64,000 bases of DNA from Bradyrhizobium sp. 1. Its GTDB lineage: Bacteria; Pseudomonadota; Alphaproteobacteria; Rhizobiales; Xanthobacteraceae. Location of the stretch: assembly GCF_023073315.1 (NCBI RefSeq), contig NZ_JADPJH010000034.1, positions 186,001 through 250,000 of the forward strand, in the 5' to 3' direction. Of this stretch, positions 26,341 through 34,306 are shown in pieces; position 1 is the first letter of the stretch, and the number at the start of each line of letters is the position of its first letter. Both the position numbers and the translations under genes were made by a program. The notes beneath the pieces are model-generated. The model was not told where the DNA came from, did no database searches, and saw only the letters and a list, made by a program, of their open reading frames with translations.

Positions 26341-27636
26341 TCACTTCGCCTTCGCGCCCTGCCGAGCGCCGCCGCCCTTCGGCTGGCTGTCGCGGATCAG
26401 GCGATCGATGTGCATGCGGATGTGGGCGGCTTCGGCCGAGGTGTTGGCGAGGGCGATGGCGCGGTCGAAGGCGATGCGGGCTTCGTCATTGCGGCCGAGC
26501 TGCATCAGGAAGGCGCCGCGCACGCCATAGAAATGGAAGTAGTTGGCGAGTTTTGGCGCCAGCGGCTCGATCAAATCGAGCGCGGCCTGCGGCCCGCGCA
26601 CCTTGGACACCGCGACCGAGCGGTTGAGCGTCACCACGGGCGAGGGCTGTACTAGCTCCAGCGCGCCGTAGAGCAGGTCGATCTGGGCCCAGTCGGTCTC
26701 CTCCGGCGTCGCGGCGCGTGCATGCAGCGCCGCGATCGCGGCCTGGATCTGATAGGGTCCGCTGCTGCGGTGGCGCATCGCCTTGTCGATCAGCGCCAGG
26801 CCTTCCGCGATCATGGTGCTGTTCCACAGCGAGCGATCCTGGTCGTCCAGCAGAATGAGGGAGCCATCCGCGGCAAAGCGCGCGGCGCTGCGCGCATGCT
26901 GCAACAGCAGCAGCGCGGCGAGCCCCATGATCTCCGGCTCGCTCTGGAACAGGCGCAGCAACAGCCGCGCCAGCCGGATCGCCTCTTCGCACAGCGGCTT
27001 CCTGATCTCGGCAGTGTCGCCGCTGGCCGAATAGCCCTCGTTGAAGATCAGATAGATCATCGCCGCGACACCCGCGAGCCGGTCGGAGCGCTCGATCGCG
27101 CCGGGCGTCTCGAACGGCGTCCCGGCTTCGGCGACCTTGGCCTTGGCGCGGGTGATGCGCTGCTCCATCGCGGCATCCGAGACCAGGAAGGCGCGCGCGA
27201 TCTGCTTCACCGTCAGGCCCGAGACGATGCGCAGCGCGAGTGCAATCTGTTGCGTCGCCGGCAGTTGCGGATGGCAGCAGATGAACATCAGCCGCAAAAT
27301 ATCGTCGCGATAATGCGAGCCGTCCAGCCGCTCGGCGAGCTTGCTTTCGGCGTCGTCGAGATCGGAGATCGCCTGATCGTCCTCAGGCAGCGGCTGCTGC
27401 TTGCGGGTGCGGCGCACCTCGTCGATGGCGACGTTGCGGCCCACCATGATCAGCCAGGCCGCGGGATCGCGCGGCGGTCCGTTCTGCGGCCAGGTTTTCA
27501 ACGCGCGCAGGCAGGCGTTCTGAAAAGCCTCCTCGGCGGTATCGAGATCGCGGAAATAGCGCAGCAGCGCGCCCACCGCCTGGGGTCGCGCCGAGGTCAG
27601 CGCGGTCTCAATCCAGGAGGTGTCGGTGTCGCTCAC
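26341..27636 (-). CDS. ECF42-type RNA polymerase sigma factor with C-terminal TPR-like extension
   Basis: A 431-residue protein. Region sigma-2 contains DLDTAEEAFQNACLRALKTW and WLIMVGRNVAIDEVRR; region sigma-4 contains LRIVSGLTVKQIARAFLVSD and MEQRITRAKAKV. The long C-terminal part (from about 190) is helical, with TPR-like units such as ALALIDKAM and YHFHGVRGAFLMQLGRNDEA-type sequence. This size and layout (COG4941-like) mark the ECF42 group, in which the extension rather than a separate anti-sigma factor controls activity. It starts with GTG overlapping the YCII stop (GTGA), so the two are translationally coupled. Confidence 0.88.
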   Translation of the reverse strand: MSDTDTSWIETALTSARPQAVGALLRYFRDLDTAEEAFQNACLRALKTWPQNGPPRDPAAWLIMVGRNVAIDEVRRTRKQQPLPEDDQAISDLDDAESKLAERLDGSHYRDDILRLMFICCHPQLPATQQIALALRIVSGLTVKQIARAFLVSDAAMEQRITRAKAKVAEAGTPFETPGAIERSDRLAGVAAMIYLIFNEGYSASGDTAEIRKPLCEEAIRLARLLLRLFQSEPEIMGLAALLLLQHARSAARFAADGSLILLDDQDRSLWNSTMIAEGLALIDKAMRHRSSGPYQIQAAIAALHARAATPEETDWAQIDLLYGALELVQPSPVVTLNRSVAVSKVRGPQAALDLIEPLAPKLANYFHFYGVRGAFLMQLGRNDEARIAFDRAIALANTSAEAAHIRMHIDRLIRDSQPKGGGARQGAKAK

Positions 27637-28001
27637 GCCGAAATTCCTCCGGGCCGGAACACGCCGACGGGCCGCACTTCGTAGGCCCCACCGGGATTGG
27701 CAGCGCCGAGGTCACGCGCGACGTCGAGCGCCTCGTCGAGGTTCTTGCAGTCGACGATGTAGAAGCCGAGCAGCTGCTCCTTGGTCTCGGCATAGGGGCC
27801 GTCGAGCACCAGCGGCGGGTCTTCCTTCCGCAGGGTCGCGGCCGCCGTGGTCGGCAGCAGCCGCGCCACCGGGCCGAGCCGGCCCTGGCTCGTGAGCTTC
27901 TCCTGCACCAATGCGAGCTTCTTCATCACGGCTTCGTCCTGGTCCTTGCTCCAGGAGCCGACGAAGTCCTCGTCGTGATAGCAGAGGATCGCATAAAGCA
28001 T
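27633..28001 (-). CDS. YCII/DGPF-domain protein upstream of the sigma factor
   Basis: A 122-residue protein with the DGPF-type motif LVLDGPYAETKEQLLGFYIV and the opening MLYAILCYHDEDFVGSW. This is the classic partner of ECF42 sigma factors. The ATG at 28001 follows GGGAAGG at suitable distance; the GTG at 28010 is an alternative. It is the first gene of the sigma operon and lies 30 bases after promoter P1. It may sense or process the signal for the sigma factor, but that is inference. Confidence 0.88.
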   Translation of the reverse strand: MLYAILCYHDEDFVGSWSKDQDEAVMKKLALVQEKLTSQGRLGPVARLLPTTAAATLRKEDPPLVLDGPYAETKEQLLGFYIVDCKNLDEALDVARDLGAANPGGAYEVRPVGVFRPGGISA

Positions 28002-28031
28002 GGGCAGCACCTTCCCTGAACGCTTGTTTTA

Positions 28032-28060
28032 AAGACGATCCACTATGCCCGGCCCCGACA
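28032..28060 (-). promoter_or_regulatory. ECF-type promoter P1 (YCII-sigma operon)
   Basis: TGTCGG-N17-CGTCTT on the minus strand, 30 bases before the YCII start. Both hexamers and the spacing equal those of the three other copies. The position before the sigma operon suggests autoregulation. Confidence 0.78.
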
Positions 28061-28145
28061 GGGCTGCGGAAAAAAATTGCAAGAAAAATCCAGCGGATCG
28101 TGCCAAGGAGGGCCACCAAAAGCGGAACCTTATGAGGCACTTCGA

Positions 28146-29111
28146 ATGACCGTGGGCATACTGGCCGTCCTGATCAACAGCACGCAGCAGAACTGGCTAC
28201 CGGAGCGCTGGAAGGCCCGATTCGAGGCGGTCTGCGGCGGCCGTCGCGTGGTGCTGCTGCCCAATTCCGCGCTCGATCCGACCGAGGTGCACTATGCGGC
28301 CGTGTGGAAGCCGGTGCCGGGCGATCTCAAGGCGTTTCCGAACCTGCGCGCCATCTTCAACCTGGGCGCCGGCGTCGACGCGCTGATGGCGGACAACAGC
28401 CTGCCCGATGTGCCGCTGGTCCGCGTCGCCGTGCCTGACCTGACCAACCGCATGACCGAATATGTCGTGCTGCATGTGCTGATGCACCACCGCCAGGAGC
28501 TGTACTTGCGGGACTCGCAGCGCACCAAGCGCTGGGAGCCGACATATCAGTGGCCGGCAAGCGCGGTCACGGTCGGCGTCATGGGGCTCGGCACGCTCGG
28601 CGCGGACGCGGCCGATGTGCTGAGGCGGCTCGGCTTCCGCGTCACCGGCTGGAGCCGCAGCCCGCGCACCATCGAGGGCGTCGAATGTTTCCACGGCGCC
28701 GCCGGGATGGACGCCTTCCTGCGCACGACCGACATCCTCGTCAGCCTGTTGCCGCTGACGCCCGACACACATGGCATCCTCAATCGCGACGTCTTCACCA
28801 AGCTCAACCGCAAGAGCCCGCTCGGTGCGCCGGTCATGATCAATGCCGGCCGGGGCGGCTTGCAGAATGAAGCCGATATTCTCGCCTGCCTCGACGACGG
28901 CACGCTGGGCGCCGTCTCGCTCGACGTCTTCGTGCAGGAGCCGCAGCCGAAAGACAGCCGCTTCTGGACCCATCCCAAGGTGCTGCTGACGCCGCACAAC
29001 GCCGCCGACACCGACGCGGACGAGATCTCGGCTTACGTTGCCGAGCAGATCGCGAAGTTCGAGGCCGGCGGCGCGCTGGAGAATGTGGTGGACCGCGGGC
29101 GGGGGTATTGA
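28146..29111 (+). CDS. Glyoxylate/hydroxypyruvate reductase A-like D-2-hydroxyacid dehydrogenase
   Basis: A 321-residue protein of the D-isomer-specific 2-hydroxyacid dehydrogenase family, GhrA branch: FNLGAGVDALM, the NAD(P) loop VGVMGLGTLGADAADVL, the arginine in INAGRGGLQNE, the glutamate in FVQEPQPKD and the histidine in LLTPHNAADTD. It probably reduces glyoxylate or hydroxypyruvate with NADPH in the cytoplasm. The ATG at 28146 follows GAGG; the frame upstream to 28077 lacks family sequence. It is divergent from the ECF42 operon; no ECF motif faces it. Confidence 0.85.
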   Translation: MTVGILAVLINSTQQNWLPERWKARFEAVCGGRRVVLLPNSALDPTEVHYAAVWKPVPGDLKAFPNLRAIFNLGAGVDALMADNSLPDVPLVRVAVPDLTNRMTEYVVLHVLMHHRQELYLRDSQRTKRWEPTYQWPASAVTVGVMGLGTLGADAADVLRRLGFRVTGWSRSPRTIEGVECFHGAAGMDAFLRTTDILVSLLPLTPDTHGILNRDVFTKLNRKSPLGAPVMINAGRGGLQNEADILACLDDGTLGAVSLDVFVQEPQPKDSRFWTHPKVLLTPHNAADTDADEISAYVAEQIAKFEAGGALENVVDRGRGY

Positions 29112-29214
29112 GGCGCTCCGCCCGGCCGAAGGAGGGACGCACCCGCCTCGTTCACCCTCTCTTAGCGAGAAGTTGATAGGCGTTGTTAACCAACGCTCAA
29201 ACAACGAGTCGGAC

Positions 29215-31182
29215 ATGCGCTCGAGCCTCGGCCTCAGGATGCGGATCACGGTCGCGCTGGCGGTGACGGCGGCGGCGACCGCGCTGTTCGCCGTCGTCGG
29301 GGCGATGTGGATCATTGCGGGGATCATCGACCGCGCCGACCAGCGCGAGCTGCGCAGCCATTATGACGCGTTGTTGTCGCGGATCGCGGAAGAGTCCCGC
29401 CGTGCCGCTGCAATGAGCGCCGTCGTGGCCGCGATTCCGGCAACGCAGGAGGCGATGGCCAAGCAGGACCGCGAGACGCTGATGCGCCTGTTCGGGCCGG
29501 TTTTTGCTGCGACCAAGTCAGAGTACGGGGTCGAGCAGTTCCAGTTCCACGTGCCGCCGGCAACGTCGTTCCTGCGCGTACACCAGGCGGCAAAATTCGG
29601 CGACGACCTCTCGGGCTTCCGCAAGACCGTCATCGACGCCAACCAGGAGCGCAAGGTCGTGGTCGGCCTCGAAGGCGGCATCGCCGGGCTCGGCATCCGC
29701 GGTGTGGTGCCGATCGCGCAAGGGGGCAAGCATCTCGGCACGGTGGAATTCGGCCTGACTTTCGGCCAGTCCTTCCTCGACGACTTCAAGACCAATCGCC
29801 ATGTCGACGTCGCCTTCCATCTCGCCGACGGCTCGGGCTTCAAGCTGTTCGGCGGCACGCTGAAGGGCAAGAGCTTCTTCGATGCGGCCGATTACGGCCG
29901 CGCCACCGGCGGCGACTTCACGGTGCGGCAGGCCAAGCTCGACACCACGCCCGTCGCGGCGCTGCTCGGGCCGATCAAGGATTTTTCCGGCAAGCCGCTC
30001 GGCGCGGTCGAGCTGGTGATGGACAATGCCGATTACGAGGCGTCCGCCGACCGCGCCTGGATGCTGGCGATCGGCATTGCCGCGCTCGGACTCGTGCTGG
30101 CGGGGATCGTCGGCTATCTCATCGCCCGCAGCATCTCGCGGCCAATCCTGTCGATCACGAACGTCATGCGCGAACTCGCGGACGGGCGTCTCGACGTCGC
30201 CGTTCCCGTCAGCAAGGCGAATGACGAGGTCGGCGCCATGGTGAAGGCGGTTGCGGTGTTCCGCGACAATGCCGTCAACTTTGGCAAGCTCCAGGCCGAT
30301 CAGCACGAGGCCAAGGCGCAGTCCGAAGCGGAGAAGCGGCGCGCCTTCGCAGCCCTTGCCGACAATTTCGAGGCCAGCATCCGCGACGTCGTTACCACGG
30401 TGTCCGCCGCCGCCGTCGAGATGGAGCACACCGCGCGATCGATGTCGGCCATCGTCGAGCAGTCGCGCCAGCAGACCCGCACGGTGTCGTCGGCCTCGGC
30501 GCTGGCCTCGGAGAACGTGCAGACGGTCGCCGCCGCCGCCGAAGAATTGTCCTCGTCGATGACCGAGATCAGCCGCCGCCTCGCGCATGCGACCGAAGTG
30601 GTCGGCAAGGCCGCAAGCGACGGCCGGCAGTCGAATGCGCGCGTGCAGAGCCTTGCGGATGCAGCGCAAAAGATCGGCGACGTCGTTTCCTTCATCAGCG
30701 GCATTGCGGGGCAAACCAACCTGCTCGCGCTGAATGCGACCATCGAGGCTGCGCGCGCGGGCGAAGCCGGCCGCGGCTTTGCCGTGGTCGCCTCGGAAGT
30801 GAAGGCACTAGCGACCCAGACCGCGAAAGCGACGGAAGAAATCGGCGCACAGGTCACTGCCGTGCAGGGCGAGACCACCGGCGCCATCGAAGGCATCCAG
30901 TCGATCTGCGCGACGATCCAGCAGGTCGACGAGATCTCCGCGGCGATCGCCGCGGCTGTGGGCCAGCAGGGCACCGCGACGCAGGAGATCGCGCAGAACG
31001 TCCAGCAGGCGGCAGCCCGGACCGGCGAGGTCTCGCACAACATCTCCGGCGTCACCGCCGGCATCGCCGCGACGGGAACGGCGGCAGAAGAAGTGCTGGG
31101 CTCGGCGATCGAGCTGTCAAAACAGTCGCAGCGGCTGCGCGACGAGGTGGATCGTTTCCTGGCGCAGATTCGCGCGGCGTAG
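29215..31182 (+). CDS. Methyl-accepting chemotaxis protein
   Basis: A 655-residue chemoreceptor: N-terminal membrane helix (about 10-35), a periplasmic Cache-like ligand domain of roughly 260 residues, a second helix (WMLAIGIAALGLVLAGIVG), a HAMP domain (SRPILSITNVMRELADGRLD) and a signalling domain. The signalling tip is GQTNLLALNATIEAARAGE, the hallmark of MCPs that bind CheA and CheW. The flanking helices hold the methylation regions. No CheR-docking pentapeptide is seen at the C-terminus (FLAQIRAA). The ligand is unknown. The start at 29215 gives a proper membrane anchor. Confidence 0.93.
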   Translation: MRSSLGLRMRITVALAVTAAATALFAVVGAMWIIAGIIDRADQRELRSHYDALLSRIAEESRRAAAMSAVVAAIPATQEAMAKQDRETLMRLFGPVFAATKSEYGVEQFQFHVPPATSFLRVHQAAKFGDDLSGFRKTVIDANQERKVVVGLEGGIAGLGIRGVVPIAQGGKHLGTVEFGLTFGQSFLDDFKTNRHVDVAFHLADGSGFKLFGGTLKGKSFFDAADYGRATGGDFTVRQAKLDTTPVAALLGPIKDFSGKPLGAVELVMDNADYEASADRAWMLAIGIAALGLVLAGIVGYLIARSISRPILSITNVMRELADGRLDVAVPVSKANDEVGAMVKAVAVFRDNAVNFGKLQADQHEAKAQSEAEKRRAFAALADNFEASIRDVVTTVSAAAVEMEHTARSMSAIVEQSRQQTRTVSSASALASENVQTVAAAAEELSSSMTEISRRLAHATEVVGKAASDGRQSNARVQSLADAAQKIGDVVSFISGIAGQTNLLALNATIEAARAGEAGRGFAVVASEVKALATQTAKATEEIGAQVTAVQGETTGAIEGIQSICATIQQVDEISAAIAAAVGQQGTATQEIAQNVQQAAARTGEVSHNISGVTAGIAATGTAAEEVLGSAIELSKQSQRLRDEVDRFLAQIRAA

Positions 31183-31184
31183 TT

Positions 31185-31835
31185 TCAGGCTTTCGGCCCG
31201 GCGCCCACCATCACATCGATCGCACCTTTCACGATCGCCTCCAGATCTTTGCGCGACACGCGGGCGCGCGAGCGGATGGCGACTGAGTGCACCGTTGCTG
31301 ACGCGACCTGCGCCAGCACGGCGGGATCGGCGCTCTCCGGCAACTCGCCTTTCTCCTTCGCGCGGCGGAAGCAATTTGCAAAAGCCTTGTCGAGTTCCGA
31401 CAAACCGTCGAGCACCATGGCGCGAATATCCGGATCGCTCACCGCTTCGGACGCCGCCGTGACCACCGTGAAGCAGCCGCGCGGGCCGGTTTCGCCGGAG
31501 AGATAGATGTTCAGGGCGCAGGCAAAGATGCGCTCCAGCCGCTGGCGCACCGGCATCTCCTCGCGAAAGATCTCGACCATCGACGCACGGGCTTCCTCGC
31601 GGTAGCGCTGATAGCTCTTGATGTAGAGCTCGCGCTTGTCGCCGAACGCACCGTAAAGGCTTGGACGGTTCATGCCGGTGGCTTGGCTGAGATCGTCGAG
31701 CGAGGTCGCGGCAAAGCCCTGCCGGCGGAACAGATCGAGCGCCTTGCCGAGCGCGACCTCGGGCTCGTAGGCGCGCGGACGGCCGCGGCGCTTGGGTTCG
31801 TTGGCAGCAGCCGCCGGCTTCGATTTTTGTACCAT
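31185..31835 (-). CDS. TetR/AcrR-family regulator, divergent from the GST gene
   Basis: A 216-residue regulator. After a basic arm (KRRGRPRAYEPEVALGKAL) come the HTH segments FAATSLDDLSQATGMNRPSLY and GAFGDKRELYIKSYQRY. The C-terminal domain has FACALNIYLSGETGPRGCF. This is the TetR subgroup that often sits divergent from a redox or detoxification gene. It faces the glutathione transferase gene, with a shared intergenic region of 113 bases, and probably represses it. It is convergent with the chemoreceptor gene, with only two bases between the stops. Confidence 0.88.
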   Translation of the reverse strand: MVQKSKPAAAANEPKRRGRPRAYEPEVALGKALDLFRRQGFAATSLDDLSQATGMNRPSLYGAFGDKRELYIKSYQRYREEARASMVEIFREEMPVRQRLERIFACALNIYLSGETGPRGCFTVVTAASEAVSDPDIRAMVLDGLSELDKAFANCFRRAKEKGELPESADPAVLAQVASATVHSVAIRSRARVSRKDLEAIVKGAIDVMVGAGPKA

Positions 31836-31880
31836 TTCGCAAACAATCCTTGACCCGCGCTATATTATGCAAGATAGTAC
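31826..31880. promoter_or_regulatory. Divergent TetR/GST promoter region
   Basis: A candidate sigma-70 promoter for the GST gene, TTGACC-N17-GATAGT (31850-31878). It is flanked by two GTAC-centred half-sites, TTTGTAC near 31826 and GTACAGAAA near 31877, in inverted orientation. The left half-site overlaps the TetR start. The arrangement fits repression of both genes by the TetR protein; this is inference. Confidence 0.4.
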
Positions 31881-31948
31881 AGAAATCAATCTGGCCAGGT
31901 TGAGCGAGACTCAAAAAGACACCCAGGAATTCGCCAAGGAGGCACCAG

Positions 31949-32593
31949 ATGGATCTTTATTTTCAGCCGCTCGCCTGTTCGATGGCGACCCGCGTCGCGT
32001 TGTACGAGGCTGGCGCAGATGCGAACTTCTTCGAAGTCGATTCTCCAACCAAGACCGTGTTGAAGGACGGCTCCGACTTCCGCGCCATCAATCCGATCGG
32101 CCTGGTGCCGGCGCTGCGCACCGATGAAGGTGTGGTGCTGACGGAGAATGCCGCGATCCTGCAATATGTCGCCGATCGGTTTCCGCAATCCGGCCTCGGC
32201 ACCGGACCCGGCATCGACCGCACGCGGCTGCATCAATGGCTCTGCTTCATCGGCACGGAGCTGCACAAGGGCCTGTTCATCCCCGTGCTGGATCGCAAGG
32301 CGCCGCAGGAAACCAAGGCCTATGCACTGGAGAAGAACCTGTCGCGGCTCGACTACGTCGAAAACCACCTGAAGGGCCGCGACTTCCTGCTCGACCACTT
32401 CACTGTCGCCGATGCCTATCTGGTCACGGTCATCAACTGGACCATGGCGACGCCGCCGATCGAGCTCGCGAAATGGCCGAACCTGAAGGCCTATTACGAG
32501 CGCTTGCGTCAGCGGCCGTCGGTCGCAAGAGCGATCGCCGAGGAGTTCGAGCTGTACAAGGCCGAACAGGCGCGGAAGAAGGCGGCGGCGTGA
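31949..32593 (+). CDS. Glutathione S-transferase
   Basis: A 214-residue protein with an N-terminal thioredoxin-like domain (MDLYFQPLACSMATRVALYE, cis-proline in NPIGLVPAL, then LTENAAILQYVADRF) and an all-helical C-terminal domain (HFTVADAYLVTVINW). The serine/cysteine region LACSMATR is the beta/nu-type active-site position. It conjugates or reduces electrophiles with glutathione in the cytosol. AAGGAGG lies before the ATG. It is divergent from a TetR gene and ends before a clear terminator. Confidence 0.9.
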   Translation: MDLYFQPLACSMATRVALYEAGADANFFEVDSPTKTVLKDGSDFRAINPIGLVPALRTDEGVVLTENAAILQYVADRFPQSGLGTGPGIDRTRLHQWLCFIGTELHKGLFIPVLDRKAPQETKAYALEKNLSRLDYVENHLKGRDFLLDHFTVADAYLVTVINWTMATPPIELAKWPNLKAYYERLRQRPSVARAIAEEFELYKAEQARKKAAA

Positions 32594-32610
32594 ACGATCA
32601 ATCAAGGTAT

Positions 32611-32643
32611 CGTCCCGGCCGACAAGGCCGGGACGATTTTTTT
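32611..32643 (+). terminator. Rho-independent terminator of the GST gene
   Basis: 10-bp perfect stem CGTCCCGGCC / GGCCGGGACG with a five-base loop, followed by seven T residues. Confidence 0.9.
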
Positions 32644-32645
32644 CG

Positions 32646-34304
32646 TCACCGCGCCCGGCCGTAAACGGCGGTCGCGTTGTCCGACGAGACAAGTCCACTC
32701 TCGACATCATCCTTGACCGCGGCGCGATCACGCTCGCCCGGCGCACCGATGCCGGCGCCGCCCGGTGTCATCACCACCAGCCGGTCATCGGGCGGAATGG
32801 TCTGAAAACCCTTGCCGCGCATCTTCTGGCCGGACTTCAAGCCGACATAGCCGGCCTCGCCGTTCTTGCCGCCATCGCGCCCGCGCGGCGGATGATCGAT
32901 GCGATCGAACGCTGCCAAAATGTCGAACGGCGCATCGATGCCCGTGCCGACCTCGATGATCTGGCCAAGGCCGCCGCGGGTGCGCCCTGCCCCGCCGGAA
33001 TCCGGACGCAGCTCCTTGCGCCAGAAGATCAGCGGCGTTTGCGTCTCCGCGATCTCGACCGGCGTGCCACGCACGCCGCTCGGATAGGCCGTCGCGGACA
33101 AGCCGTCCTTGCCGAACCGCGCGCCGGTGCCGCCATTGCTGGTGACTGTCATCGAGAACCCGTAATTGCCGCCGACGCCGCTGCGCGTCTGTCCGCGCAC
33201 GTTGAGATTCCACAGGCACGAGGTGCCCTCCGCGGGCACGCGCTCCGGAATGATCTGGCGCAAACAGCCGAACACGACGTCGGGCAGCATCTGGCCGACG
33301 ATGTGGCGCGACGCGACCGGCGCCGGTTTCGGTGCGTTGAGGATAGCCCCCGCCGGCGCCGAGACCGTCAGCGGCGAGAGCGAGCCGGCGTTGTTCGGGA
33401 TCTGCGAGGCGACCACACAGCCGAGGCCGAACACGGTATAGGCCGTCGTGTAAGACAGCGGCACGTTGATGCCGAATTTCGATGCGGCCGAGGTGCCGTC
33501 GAAATCGACGTGGATACCGGCATCCGAGATCGTCAGCGTCGCCGCCAGCGTCACCGGCGCATCGTAGCCGTCGACCACCATGCTGTTGCGCCATGTTCCC
33601 TTCGGCAGTTTTGCGATCTCGGCGAGCACCGCCTCGCGCGAGCGGTCGCAGATGTAGTCGCCGAGCCCGTCGAGCGTGTCGATGCCGAACTCGGTCATCA
33701 TCTCGACCAGGCGCTCGCAGCCGACGTCGTTGCAGCCGGCCAGCGAATAGGTGTCGCCTTCGGTGTCGATCGGCAGCCGGGTGTTGGTGCGGATCATCGC
33801 CATCAGCGTCTCGTTGACGACGCCCTGGTCGATCAGCTTCAGCATGGGGATGTAGAGCCCCTCCATGAACACGTCGGTGGCATCAGGGCCGAAGCCGATG
33901 CCGCCGATATCCATGAGATGGCTGGTGCAGGAGAACAGCGCGACGACCTTGCCGTCCTTGAAACAGGGCGTGGTGACGACGAAATCGTTGAGATGGCCGG
34001 TGCCCATCCAGGGATCGTTGGTGATATAGGCGTCGCCCTCCTTCATCGTCTCCAGCGGGAAGCGATTGATGAAGTGCTTGACCGATTCCGCCATCGAGTT
34101 GACGTGACCGGGCGTGCCGGTCACCGCCTGCGCCAGCATCCGTCCCCGGAGGTCGAACACGCCGGCCGAGAGGTCGCCGCATTCGCGCACGATCGGGCTG
34201 AAGGCGGTGCGGAGCAGCACCTGCGCCTGTTCCTCGACCACGGCGATCAGCCGGTGCCACATGATCTGAAGGTCGATCAGGCTCGCGCCATTTGGCTTGC
34301 TCAT
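32646..34304 (-). CDS. Hydantoinase B / oxoprolinase family protein
   Basis: A 552-residue protein of the HyuB family: MWHRLIAVVEEQAQVLLRTA at the start, then GDAYITNDPWMGTGHLNDFV and FSCTSHLMDIGGIGFGPDATD, and late RDGGKNGEAGYVGLKSG. With HyuA it forms the ATP-dependent ring-opening amidohydrolase that acts on N-methylhydantoin, 5-oxoproline or related lactams. hyuA ends two bases before it starts, so both are translated from one message. The substrate of this pair is not known. GGAAGG lies before the ATG. Confidence 0.88.
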   Translation of the reverse strand: MSKPNGASLIDLQIMWHRLIAVVEEQAQVLLRTAFSPIVRECGDLSAGVFDLRGRMLAQAVTGTPGHVNSMAESVKHFINRFPLETMKEGDAYITNDPWMGTGHLNDFVVTTPCFKDGKVVALFSCTSHLMDIGGIGFGPDATDVFMEGLYIPMLKLIDQGVVNETLMAMIRTNTRLPIDTEGDTYSLAGCNDVGCERLVEMMTEFGIDTLDGLGDYICDRSREAVLAEIAKLPKGTWRNSMVVDGYDAPVTLAATLTISDAGIHVDFDGTSAASKFGINVPLSYTTAYTVFGLGCVVASQIPNNAGSLSPLTVSAPAGAILNAPKPAPVASRHIVGQMLPDVVFGCLRQIIPERVPAEGTSCLWNLNVRGQTRSGVGGNYGFSMTVTSNGGTGARFGKDGLSATAYPSGVRGTPVEIAETQTPLIFWRKELRPDSGGAGRTRGGLGQIIEVGTGIDAPFDILAAFDRIDHPPRGRDGGKNGEAGYVGLKSGQKMRGKGFQTIPPDDRLVVMTPGGAGIGAPGERDRAAVKDDVESGLVSSDNATAVYGRAR

Positions 34305-34306
34305 GA

